Origin: Circinella umbellata
Taxonomy: Eukaryota > Mucoromycota > Mucoromycetes > Mucorales > Lichtheimiaceae
Direction of reading: 5' to 3'
Length of the DNA stretch: 48,351 bases
NCBI GenBank assembly: GCA_025093555.1
Contig: JAIWNF010000124.1
Location: 1-48,351 of the forward strand
The position numbers and the translations under genes are program-made. Below the pieces are notes generated by a model, which was not told where the DNA came from, made no database searches, and saw only the letters and a list, made by a program, of their open reading frames with translations. Shown in pieces: positions 19,493 to 30,881 of the stretch. Positions within the stretch are counted from its first letter, which is position 1; each line of letters starts with the position of its first letter.

Positions 19493-22400
19493 ATGAGCAA
19501 AACTCTTGAAGAAATCTTGAACAAGACAGACTATCAGACTGTGAACGAAGCATATGATGATGTTCAAGATTATGCACGCCAACAAGGATTTGCTGTTATC
19601 AAACGCCACAGTAACCAGCGCGCTTGTACTTTTGAATGTTGTCATACAGGATCAAAGCAAAATTATAATAATAAGAATGGTAATAAGAAAAGATATAGTA
19701 ACTTGAAGAAGATATATACATTTTTATTTAGTAAAAGAAAAATAATTTTTACACCTATTAAACTGAAATTTTTACTTTTTATAGATGCTACCAAAAAAGC
19801 TGATATTGTACATAGAACATATCAAGATAAGAATGGTTTGACTAAAAAGTTTCCAAATCGCACATCAAGAAAGAGTAATTGTACATGGAAAATTATTATC
19901 TCGTCTACGAAGGCCAACAACCACAAGTGGAAATTTACAACAAAGCTACATGATATCCCTGAGCATAGTCATGGTATGAGCACTATGCCGCTGGTATACC
20001 ATGAACACCGAGTAAAAGATGCACAAGAACGTCGAAACATTGTTAGTCAGTTGGAAGCAGGAATTTCACCACGACAAATAATGAAGCAGGAACGCATAAA
20101 TTTACCATCACCAGTTATAGTAGCAACACCTAACCCTCAATCTCTCAATATACAACTGCCAGTACCATCTTTCCCACCCACTCCTACTATTAGACCAACA
20201 TACATTACTGAACCGATGACACCAACTCAACAATCAATACTTACAAGTTTTTACAATGTTGTTCCAAAAGATCTATATAATCTTGGACAAAAAATTCGTG
20301 CTAATGAAAATAAACGGGGCAATTATCAAGAAATGGATTTAATTATGACTTTTTTGCAACAAGCTGGATATATCTCTCGCTATGATACTGACAGCACACG
20401 AAAGATTATCAAATCAATCTTTGCTACTCATGGGACATGTATTGAAAAGGCACGGCGATTTCCTGACGTTATTGTGATCGATTGTACATACCGTAGCAAC
20501 CGAAACATGATGCCTCTACTCAATATAGTTGGTGTTAGCAACTTGGGTGCAGATAACTTTCAAAGTGATAAGTTACGTTCGTATTATATTGGTAGTGCTG
20601 TGATGTCAGACGAAAAAGCGATATCATACAACTGGGTCATTGAACAACTGGTGAAAACTATTTGGACTCCTGAGTGTGGATCTACACCAAGGTTATTTGT
20701 AACCGATAATGACAGTTCTTTGGATATTGCTCTTCGTACACATTTTCCCAATGTTCCTCGTATTTTGTGTGTATGGCATATTAAGAAAAATTTTTGCGAA
20801 AAGGTGTCCAAACATATCGACAAAGAAGAGTTGAAAGAGAAGTATGATGAAATTAATGAAACAGTTGATAATTTGCTTTGGTCAAGGACAATAGATCAAT
20901 TTAATAATGCAATCAAGGAGTATAAAGATAAAGTAACAAAGGCTTGCAGTGATAATGCAGCGGGGGCGAATGATATCATTACATATCTTGAAGAGTAAGT
21001 AAAAAATACAATATATTCTTTATACAACACAATGATAAGGTTGATTAAACTCACGAATTCTAAATTATTACTTAACATTTTTATAGAATGCTATTATATA
21101 AAGAGCGCTGGGCTGGTCCTTGGATAGAATCTTACGTTCACTTGGGTGCAAGATCCTCACAAAGAGTAGAAGGCTTCCATGCAAATCTGAAAAAAATAAT
21201 TGAACGTCCTGGACGTATGCTACATACGTTCCAAAGTATACATGAATATCTTGACACAGCTGTAAGTACATAATATAAAATAAGAAAATAATAATTGGTG
21301 GGACTTTAAAATATTATAGTAGTTATATACTTATATTACTACTTATAGAACTGGAAAGAAGGCTTACAACAAAACCGAGAAGAACTGCTTGAATGGGTTA
21401 TTCAAGACAGAGCCACGCCAAATGACAACCGTCTCAAGAACCAAATAGCACTACTACGTGGTATTATATGTAATTTTGCAATTTACATGACAGTGAAAGA
21501 AATTCAAGCTGCTCGATACATAAATGAGGACACAATAGAATGTGATATATTTTGCAAGGCCAAGACGAATTATAATCTGCCATGTCGTCACATGTTGTAT
21601 CAATTTAATAGCGCGCCCTTGTATCCAGATTTGTACAATAAAAGATGGTGGTTAGTTCCACCAACAGGTAAAAAATATCATATTTATTACAAATACATAT
21701 TTAATATTTATGTATGACTGTAAAAAATAGAAAATAGATAAACAATCTAATCTGATTTTATGTATGCTTTTATTAATATATTATAATTAGACAACACTTC
21801 GAAGGAGTCGTATAGTAAAACAGCCACTGAAGATAAGATAGAAATTGAAACTGATGATGACTTGCAGACCCTTAACATGTATCAAGAAATGAAGGAAAAA
21901 ATTACTTCAGCATATATCTCATGTCAAAATAATCAACAACGTCAAGACTTAATTGGAGCCATTGATTCTGCCTTAAAGAAATTTTCCCCTGTTCCTATTG
22001 AAAACCTTGCTTTACCCAAGTCAGTAAAAACCAAAGGACGTCCACCAAAAAAATCGATTGGTTCAAGAATTCCATCAAGTTGGGAAAAGTCGGAAAAAGA
22101 AGCAAAAGAAAAACAGAAGGTGAAAGACAAAAAAGAAGCTAAGAAATTGAAAGAAAATAAGAAGCAATTATCTCCCTCGAACGTGCCTTTGGTCCCCCAT
22201 CGTAATAAACGATTCAAAAACATTGAAAAAAGTGTGGATGACGATCCATCTAAAGAAAATAAGAAGAAAAAGTATGTAAATAACTATTCAAGATATAAAT
22301 ATAATCATTGACAACTAACAAATAATGTACACGGTATAACTATATTTCAAATGTATATAGAATTATACATCCAGACATCCCAGCAGAAAACACAATAGAA

Positions 22401-24010
22401 GAAATCAAAATTGTGGATGATGGTTGGTGTGGCTTTAGGACTTTGGCGTATATAGTATATAAAGATCAAGAAAAGTACTTGGATGTTAAAGAAAAAATGT
22501 ATTCATATGTCAAAGATAATCGAGATATCTGCACTGATTATATTTGTATTGGACATCGTGCTTTATATGACGAACTACTTCAAAGAATGGCATATGGTGT
22601 TGCACCACAATTACGAACTCGTTCTGCTTGCCGCAAGGAATACTGGTTTGATCTAGCTTTTGATATACAAGTTGCAGCAAATACTTTCAATTTACCTCTA
22701 GCCAGTTATTCCGATTCAATCCATGAATCAGCATTATACCTACCATATGACATACCTGCTGGACAGCCACTACCCGAAATAATATATTTCGTTCATGGAA
22801 ACCACTTTCAAACCATAAGAACAAAAAGATTTCCAAGGATGATTTGGCCTCCTGTTTCTCCCAAGTCATTGGCAATCTGGGAATCTCGCGGTAGGGATCC
22901 AAAACTTTACAAGGCTGCATGGAAGTATATCCATAGAGAAAAGTACCCCGTAGCTCAAAACAGTGATGAAACTGGAAAAAATCCGATGACACTAGAAGGT
23001 GATGGTGGAAAATCACAAATAAAAAAAGATGAATTACAAGAATTAAATGAATTACTTGCAGCAGCCGATGCTATTGAACTGGAACCAGAAGGTACATTAT
23101 ATTATAATTAATATTAGAGTAGGAAAATAACAAAAAAATTATTACATATTTTGAAAAAAAAAATCTAATTTATAATGATTTGCTCTAAATATCAATACGT
23201 AGCTGTAAATGCATGTCCATATTGTAGAACATCACTTGGTGACCCTATACCAAACCCCATTAAAAAGATGTATGATCAATACATTCTAAAGAACGAGCAG
23301 TTTAAAGAAACCCATCGAAAAAATAGAGAAAAGAAAATCAAACAAGGTTGTACTTCCCGTCGAACACTTCGAGAAAGAACTCCTGAACGAAAAGTGGCTT
23401 TTGAAGAACAACTGGAATTTTGCCGTTTCCATAAGATTGAACTCGTATATAAACAGGAAGGTATAAAAAAAGGTTATCCTACCGAGATAAACTTTAAGTC
23501 ACTACCTGGCCGGATCGTATCACATCTTGACACATTGGTTGAAATTGTCAAGGGCTTATTATATAGTTCATTTCGTGTAAATGAAGAAGAATTCGTGGAA
23601 GAAAATGAAAGAGTCATCAAAAGATCTCTATTTGCAAGGATGTCTCGTGTGGAGTTTTATACGGTAATTATAGTTTATATTACTATTAATTGTTTGTTTT
23701 CTTTCTTGATTTATGGATATAAATAGACTAATGGTATACTACCGGTCTAATATTATAGAGCGGCTATTATGGCGTAAGAGGCAAAGCAATCATAGTAAGT
23801 GTTTTACAACATGAGCTGGTCCATAAGTCAAGGATTACAAGAAGCGATACGCACCCGTTGGATGAATTAACATTTATCCAGACCATCCTTGTACCGGAGT
23901 GCAGCATTCTTTTAATCCAAGAAGATTTAAGCATCCCATCATATAAGGATGCATTCAACATTTTGATGAGCAGTCATGAATATGGTGTACATGTCTATCC
24001 AAATCCTGTA
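19493..24010 (+). CDS. MULE transposase fused to OTU protease-like and RTC4-like domains
   Basis: Eight exons: 19,493-19,679, 19,785-20,994, 21,087-21,261, 21,349-21,667, 21,791-22,271, 22,361-23,091, 23,203-23,663 and 23,759-24,010. All are GT-AG, all phases agree, and the product is 1,271 aa. Order: FAR1-like zinc-finger region (residues ~15-130, YARQQGFAVIKR, then CTWKI and HSHG); MULE DDE transposase (VIVIDCTY near 294, FVTDND near 370 with LCVWHIKKN after it, RVEGFHANLK near 494); SWIM-like finger (ECDIFC ... LPCRHML, ~588-606); a lysine-rich linker; OTU-like domain with the cysteine box DDGWCGFRTLA (~813) and the histidine box VHGNHFQTI (~936); then a CPYC motif (~1040) and an RTC4-like domain (CRFHKIELVYKQEGIKKGYP, LPGRI, ending with FIQTILVPECSILLIQED). 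Transposase cuts and joins the element ends; OTU domains remove ubiquitin; RTC4 is of unknown function. The intron at 19,680 is 105 nt, so reading through it is also open. OTU and RTC4 could be separate genes, but splice phase and the second copy argue for one. Confidence 0.82.
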
Positions 24011-24683
24011 GAAGAAGATTACGATTATTAAATAGTGTAATGATCACTATAATCTATATCAATTATTTATCTCTGTTCCCTCTTTCTTTCTTTTCTGAAT
24101 TTTATTTATATCTTTATTTTATAATACATTGTGACTTTCCTAAAGGTAACCCTTTTTTTTCTCTTCTCTTCATACACAATAACACTATCAGTAGTAATAG
24201 TGTTTATTATTATCATTATTATTATTATACACAATATTATTATTGTTTTCTTTTATTATCACATGTTCTGATGACCATAATTTGACTGTACTTCGCTTTT
24301 GCATCTTTCCACAAAAGCTATTGAATATTTTTACCATTGCTAATCAATATAAATCCCCACCATTTCTTCAGTTCTATTTTTACTTTTAATAAAATATCTT
24401 TCATAAATCAATCTTTAGATGATTTCCCTTTTATAATTTTATTAAGACTTCCTCCTTTTCATGGATTCAGACGTAAAATTCCTGAATATTAGAACTCCCA
24501 CATAAGCATTATCCATAGTTATTTAGTTTATTATAACCTTTATACTATTTTCTTGACATATGTAATTAATACCATTTTATATAACGAAGCTCTTTGTAAT
24601 AACTATAAACGCTTCAATATTATCATTATCATTAGTATTTCTATTTTCATATTGTTGTTGTTGACGTTCTCATTCTCGTTTAC

Positions 24684-24741
<58 letters not shown>

Positions 24742-24827
24742 CAAATACAGTCTATCTTATAATTGTAACCTTTTTCAATAATATTAATGCAGAAAAAGTG
24801 ACAAAAAAGGGTCGAGAAGTGGATGAT
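24011..24827. other. MULE 3' non-coding region
   Basis: AT-rich sequence after the stop codon, including a TTA/TTG microsatellite (separate entry). No gene seen. Confidence 0.6.
24684..24739. repeat. (TTA)n microsatellite
   Basis: About 18-19 uninterrupted ATT/TTA triplets inside the 3' part of the MULE. Confidence 0.95.
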
Positions 24828-25064
24828 AAAAAAGATTAGACGAGGTGGGCTACAAAAAATAAGGCGAGGTGGGCTACAAAAAAATTAGACGAGGTGGGCT
24901 ACAAAAAATTAGACGAGGTGGGCTACAAAAAATTAGACGAGATGGGCTACAGGATCTATATATGGCAAGCAGACGAGATGGGCTACAAGTTACTAACATA
25001 CCTTATGATTTTTGTAGCCCATGTGGTCTGACTTTGAATTTTTGTAGCCCATGTAGTAATTCTC
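24828..25064 (-). repeat. MULE right terminal inverted repeat with tandem array
   Basis: Inverted match to 17,863-18,173. It has five to six tandem units of TTAGACGAGGTGGGCTAC (one reads AAGGCGAGGTGGGCTAC) against about eight on the left, then the outer unique part ending GTAATTCTC. Confidence 0.9.
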
Positions 25065-25073
25065 TTTTTTTTT
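25065..25073. repeat. Right target-site duplication of the MULE (T9)
   Basis: Nine T directly after the terminal inverted repeat, matching 17,854-17,862. Confidence 0.8.
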
Positions 25074-26719
25074 GCCTCATGATTTGTCCCTTACATAAAA
25101 ATGAAATAAGAATGTACTGTACGTATAAATACGTAGGGTCAAGCATAGTTTTTTTAAAAAGAAACGCCAAGAGCTTTCATAATAGTGTTATTGTCATTTA
25201 TCATAACGATATACAATGTTTATAATAACTGGAAACCAGAGAAGACGATAAAGAAAAATCGAATAATAAAAAAAATGAATCTACCAGATTCATGAGGAGC
25301 ATACAGAAAAAAGCGAACACCCACATTAATAATGGATGGAGCATGTTTAAGCACCGAACGCGAATAAAACAGAATTATTTATACTTTTGGTAAATGAGGG
25401 CACAAAATAATAACCAGGGTGAAAAAATGTTGCCTGGAATGATATCTTATTGCTTATATGTAGATAAAAAAAGTAACTTATGATATATAAAAGTCATATT
25501 AGATTTAACAATATCAATAAATAAATAAGAATTGTTACTTTTATATATAATGGTGTATATAAATCTAAATAGGTACATGAACCATAGTTTGGGAAACATT
25601 AACTATGAAAAAAATCTAATAATTAACCATATTAAATTAATACGCACGTACTAATAAATAAGAATAAAGCGAGCCAAAATCCACAAGTGGGGTGAACGTG
25701 GGCTACGAGAAATATGTTCGACGTTGTGTAGATAAAAATAAAAACATTGCTATATTTGAATACATATTTACTGTTAGATAATTATATTAATACGTAGTTT
25801 ATAGTACAATATACACATATGAATTATTTTAGACAGGGACATCGGGAAGAATGAAACATCATTCAAGAGAAAGTATATTATAAGAGTAATGAAAAGTGAG
25901 ATAATATATAGCATTATATAGCATATAGAGTTTGTGGGTATGGTTGTTCTCATATTTCACATATATTCTTATATTTACTTCATAATTACCTGGTGTTCGC
26001 TATTTTTTTTCAATATACGTACGTAGCACACTTCAATATTGACTTTCCTTCTAGCCATATGGCAATATACCATCAAGAAGTAACAGGTAATAAATCAGTT
26101 TTAATTGGACGTATCAGAATTATAATAAGAAATAACTCATAACAAAAGTATTATTGATGCTTTTATTTTCAGTGATGCACCTATGTAAAACCGAATATGC
26201 ATGTTATGTAGTAAAAGAATTTAATTTGTTGGATTTTTAAGCCTAACTTGATGCGTCTTTGTTTCAGGCTAATTATTATGTAATTTATCAAGATATAAAT
26301 ACACCAGGAATGATGTCGCGTGAACCTACCAAGCACAGCTCATTTGCTGTATAAGATTCATTTGTTCGGGCGGGATAAAAAATAGATCAACAAATGTGAG
26401 CGATTTATTAGCGTTCTTATTATTGGTAATTACAATGAAATACGAAGGTGATACGAACCAAAAAAAAAAAGAATGTACTATTGTCCGTGTTACATGAAAA
26501 TAACCAGTTCCAGATGCTTTACTTTTTCAATTCTTTTGTGTGTAACGAATGCTCTAATCCATTCTTTCCAACAACTCTTTCTTTTTTACTCTTCTTTTTC
26601 TATTTTTTATACTTATTATTGATCTTCAATAATGGTAAACTATAATAACATTTTTTTTTGTTTCGGAAAAAGCAATCCAAAGTAGATTCTGAATAGCTTT
26701 TCGTATTTTACTTGAATAG
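25074..26719. other. Intergenic, no intact gene
   Basis: AT-rich. Short exon-like pieces with splice signals occur near 26,059-26,085 and 26,271-26,354 (YYVIYQDINTPGMMSREP to a stop) but do not join in phase. The last ~80 bp must hold the first exon or promoter of the Uds1 gene. Confidence 0.4.
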
Positions 26720-29700
26720 ATACCATTGTCTCGGGTAGACAACGATGATAGGCCAGCTGGATTAAAACTGGCTCGTAATGGAACAGGTGGTGGAGGTGGC
26801 TATGCATTCCCTTCTGCTTCTGCTACAACTACCACAACAACAACGGCTGAAAATGGAACTGGATCATTTTTTGACGATGACTTACGATGGCTGGACCAAA
26901 ACTCACGAGCATCCATTGAAAATAGTAGCCGACGATTAGATTCTGGAAAGTTTCAACATCCATATGTACCTGCAAGATCACCTTTTCGTATACGTGATTC
27001 ACAAAACTCAGTAACAAGTAATACGAGAGCTCCTTCAACAACTGGAACAAAACCGTTTCAATCCAATAGTAGTAAGTTTTCTATCTGGGAAAAAAACGGG
27101 AAAAAAAACAGCAAGATGTTTTTTGGAAGGTGATATATATATTGCCATGTGATTTCTAATTTTTTTTTCTTTTTGGGAAAATATCTTAATATCAGCAAAG
27201 TGGGCTTCTCCAATGTTTGAATCAGAAAAGCCAAGAAATATTATGGATAATCGTACAAGTCTATCAGTGGAGGTAGCACGGATGTGGAAACGACAACCAG
27301 CACCAACGAAAAAAGGTCAGGAACCCAATTCTGGAGGTGCTAAAATATTGGAAGAAGAAGGAATGAATGGATTATTGGGTCAATTGCTTGTATCACAGGC
27401 GTTGGTGGATGCTGAATTATATGATACATTAACCTTTGAGCAATTAAGCGATCTGAAAAAAGTAAGGAGGAAGGGGAGAGGGAGGAGGAAAAGATCGGCT
27501 TCATTATATATATACATATATGTATATATAGCGTATGTTGTGACCTACTCTTTGTTTTTTATAAAGAAAGATATTGTTGCTAATACATGAATTATTGTTA
27601 TCATTAGCAACGGGATGAGCTCAAGGAGCGAATTGTAGCTTTAGAAACACGATGGGCAGTGGATAAGCATGTTCAAGATGTATCTCGATCTTTAGTTCAA
27701 CTGGATCGAGAAAACAAAACCGAAACACCATCCAGTCGAGCAGCATCAGAACTTATTCCACTATTGAATGAGGATGCATCAATCCGGCAAAAGATTTTGG
27801 AACATACTGCTGGTGCATTAAAGCTTGGTTTTGAGACTTTTAGACAAGATACTGCTGTACAACAACAAAAGTTGGTAGAAGATCAACCACAACAAACAAA
27901 TGTAGATCATGACCGACTTCAAGAAGCCAAACAAGAGATTGAATCATTAAAACTTCAACTCAGAGATACAACAGCGAATTCTAATCATGAAGCAGCTGAA
28001 GAAATTCGATCCTTAAAATCTCAAATCAAACAACTGAATCTGGCCAGTCAAGATGAAAAGAGTCGTGAAATGGATCGAATTTTACAGCTCAAAGAAGAAT
28101 CTGCTACTGTCAGTCGAGAAGCTAACGAGGAAATCCGATCTTTGAAATCCCAAATCAAACACTTGACACTTGCAAACCAAGAAGAAAAAGATCGTGAAAT
28201 AGATAGGCTTCAGACACAAATACGTGAAATGACAGTTGCAGCTGATCGAGAAACCAACGAAGAAATCCGCTCTTTGAAAGCTCAAATCAAACAATTAACA
28301 TTGGCAAATCAAGAGGAGACCAATCGTGAAGTGGAACGACTTCAAACACAAGTGCGACAGATGTCTGCCACAACAACCCGCGAAACTAATGAAGAAATTG
28401 AAAGACTCAACATGCGTATTAGGGAGATGACGGCAGTGATGTCCTCTTTTGCTGAACGTCATGAACTTCGAGATATTTCAGAAAGAAGTGATGAACATCA
28501 GTGGGTATCGACGATCGAAAGACAATTTAATGATCACAAATTAATGACAAGACGCCTGGAGCGTGAATTAGAATCAAGTGAGGAAAAAATACGTTTGGAA
28601 TCAGCATCAAGTAAGAAATATGAGGCACAGTTGCGGGTCATGCAAGATAAACGAGATGCCATAGAAGCAAAATATAAAAACTTGGAAAAGGAATATTTAG
28701 ATCGTAAGCTTGATGTTGACTCTTAGTAAGTTTTGAACCCATTTTATATTCTTGCTTTTTTTTGTGGTGTCCATGACATGACTCAATTTTACATACATGA
28801 CATACAAAACCTATTTTCATCCGACTAACATGTTGATTTCTCATGGGCACTTATCTAAAATTAGTAACAATACCAGCGCAGCAACAGCACAACTAGAAAA
28901 CGAACTCTCTAGAACTAAACGAGAACTCCAATCATCACAAGAACAGATATCGTCACTTCAATCTTCCTTGGCAGAGATAGAAGTACGATGTCGACGGGCT
29001 GAATCAGAGGCATCCGCTTCTGCATCCCGCCAACTTACTTCTGATGCTCGTGCAGAAAAATACCAAGCTGAAGTATCTGCATTACGCGCTGAAAAACAAC
29101 GATGGGAACGTGCACTCAAGCGAGAATCTGTGTTGCAAATGATGGAAAATGGTAGCGATAGTTTCAAGGCGAAATATGAACAACAAATTGAAGAAATGAA
29201 ACAAGAATATGAGGCTGAACTACAAGAACAGCGGGCGTTGCTAGCCAAGACCAGCCGTGCTCAGCAACAAATTGAATCTGAGCGTGACAAAATGGCTGCT
29301 GTGTGCAAAGACCTAGAAGATTTGATTCGTGATAAATCGCGCACCATTGACGCTCGTGACGTTCGCATTAACCAAATTGATGAAGAATTGAAACAAATTA
29401 AGCAGCAAGGCAAATCTATGCTGAATAATGAAGAGTTGGCTAAGGCACAAAAGGCGTTTACGGAACGAGAAGAAGCATGGATTGCCCAAAGTACATCGAT
29501 GGAAGCCAACTTTGAAGGTATCATGAAGGAGTTCGAACGATTAACCATGTCTGCCATGGAATTCGAAACTGATCGTATGAAATATGAAAAGCGTATCGAA
29601 CAATTATCAAAGGATATGGAACGCATGGATACCGAATTGACAGAAGAGAGGATTAATAAGCTGGGTTATGATAACAAGGAAGGTCCCACCACAGCGTCAT

Positions 29701-29879
29701 TACGAAAGGAATTCCGTCAATTGGTGAATGATATGAAGGCTAAACAACAAAAGATTATTCATCGAGAACTGGATGAAAAGAAGTCATTGGAAGATAAGAT
29801 CAAGGATATGAAGCACGAACTTGAGGGCAAGCGTTATGAACGTGTTAATCAAAGTGTACAAACCTATTTCGTAGCGTAA
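26720..29879 (+). CDS. Uds1-domain coiled-coil protein (up-regulated during septation family)
   Basis: Exons 26,720-27,071, 27,196-27,461, 27,608-28,725 and 28,865-29,879 join in phase (about 917 codons). The N-terminal 120 residues are low complexity (G-rich, T-rich, S/R-rich). A Uds1-like domain follows across the second intron: LLGQLLVSQALVDAELYDTL, then TFEQLSDLKKQRDELKERIV and ALETRWAVDKHVQDVSRSL. The remainder is almost pure coiled coil, including near-repeated blocks of ~50 residues (EEIRSLKSQIKQLNLA, EEIRSLKSQIKHLTLA, EEIRSLKAQIKQLTLA), and ends in VNQSVQTYFVA. In fission yeast the family name comes from induction at septation; here a role in cell wall or septum organisation is inference. 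No ATG is present at the 5' end of this frame. An AG at 26,718-26,719 suggests an upstream first exon; an ATG followed by GTAAAC at 26,632 could be a minimal one, but this is unproven. Confidence 0.78.
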
Positions 29880-30881
29880 TAATCATAATCGTAATCATTA
29901 ATTTTTAATTATCTATTTATTCATTCATTCATTTATTTATTTATTATATTGCTGTTGTTGTCGTTGTATATGTGTGCAATATGTGGTCCATCCGTATAAT
30001 GATATAATATACTCGTCAACATTCGATAATAGTATTACCAGAGAAATAAAAATAGCATTACATTTTCCTTTTCCATTTTTTTTCCTGATTTATCTTATGA
30101 AGATCTCTCTTTGTAGCACTTAAAACTCATGAAATTGACCTTGTTTGGTTAAAGGTCTTGTGACCAAAAAACGTATATGCATTTGAAGGAATAATTTTCC
30201 CTATTGGTCGTTATTATCCAATCACTGCTTCAAAGCTCATTTTCAACTCCTTTTTTTCTGCACATCCCACTTTGTGTTACATAAATAATGGATATCAAGA
30301 TGGGAGTATGATAATGATGAACGAAGATGATAAGAAAGATGTGGGGGAAGCCAACGCTAACAATTCATTACTTAATGTTAAAATGATTGATTGTGGGGTT
30401 ATTCGTACATTACCACTACTACTGCTACGTATTACAATTGTCAATACTCCCCATAAATTTATTTTAAATTCTTGGAATGTTGTAATTTATAAGAACAACT
30501 CACTCACAACAAGAACAAAAAAGAAGAAAATGGATCACGCGGATCGATTAGAAAGTAGAAAATTATCCCCAGAAGAGTAAGTTTTTTTTTTTTTCGTCTT
30601 CGAATGGAAAAACACGGAAGAGAATCATTGTTATTATTGTGTATGACATTATTAGCTTTGCACCCATACTCACAGAGTCTTTACAATAGTACAAACACAT
30701 CTGCACAACACACCAATCTTCTTTCTTGTTACTTGAACAAGGCTCATGATATTATTATCATTACCCACGCAACATTTTTGGTAAGCCCTTCTTTCACATA
30801 AATATATAAAAAGCCTATTTTTCCTCTTTCTTCTTTTTTTTTTCTTTGCTTTAATTTGCCTTGAGTTTTTTTTTTCATCAC
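29880..30881. other. Intergenic between Uds1 gene and sugar transporter
   Basis: 3' UTR and promoter. A possible upstream exon (ATG at 30,529, MDHADRLESRKLSPEE, donor GTAAGT at 30,577) precedes the transporter. Its phase does not fit the acceptor at 30,899, so I left it out of the model; it may belong to an alternative first exon. Confidence 0.45.

Larger units (their letters stand above)
17863..25064 (+). mobile_element. Complete MULE-type DNA transposon carrying a transposase-OTU-RTC4 gene
   Basis: The 7.2-kb element is bounded by inverted repeats that begin GAGAATTACTACATGGG on both ends, with T9 duplications outside. Each terminal repeat contains a unique outer part (with CATGGGCTACAAAAAT twice, then GTAGCCCATCTCGTC spaced motifs) and an inner tandem array of 25-27 bp units. 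Internally: a subterminal tandem repeat of ~57 bp units at 18.4-18.5 and 19.0-19.3 kb, one eight-exon gene at 19,493-24,010, and a (TTA)n tract near 24.7 kb. The gene has no stop in its spliced frame, so the element may be active or recently active. Confidence 0.88.

Noticed and set aside
23175..23726. RTC4-like exon as an independent gene starting at the ATG at 23,175
   Set aside because: Acceptor ACGTAG at 23,202 joins it in phase to the OTU exon donor at 23,092, and the diverged second copy has both domains in one frame. The independent-gene view remains possible without transcripts.
26059..26360. Exon-like pieces (MAIYHQEVT; YYVIYQDINTPGMMSREP) with splice signals
   Set aside because: No combination of donor and acceptor keeps the frame open across them, so I could not support a gene.
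30529..30576. Upstream first exon for the sugar transporter (MDHADRLESRKLSPEE, then GTAAGT)
   Set aside because: Joining it to the acceptor at 30,899 gives an immediate stop. The in-frame ATG at 30,882 explains the N terminus without splicing.
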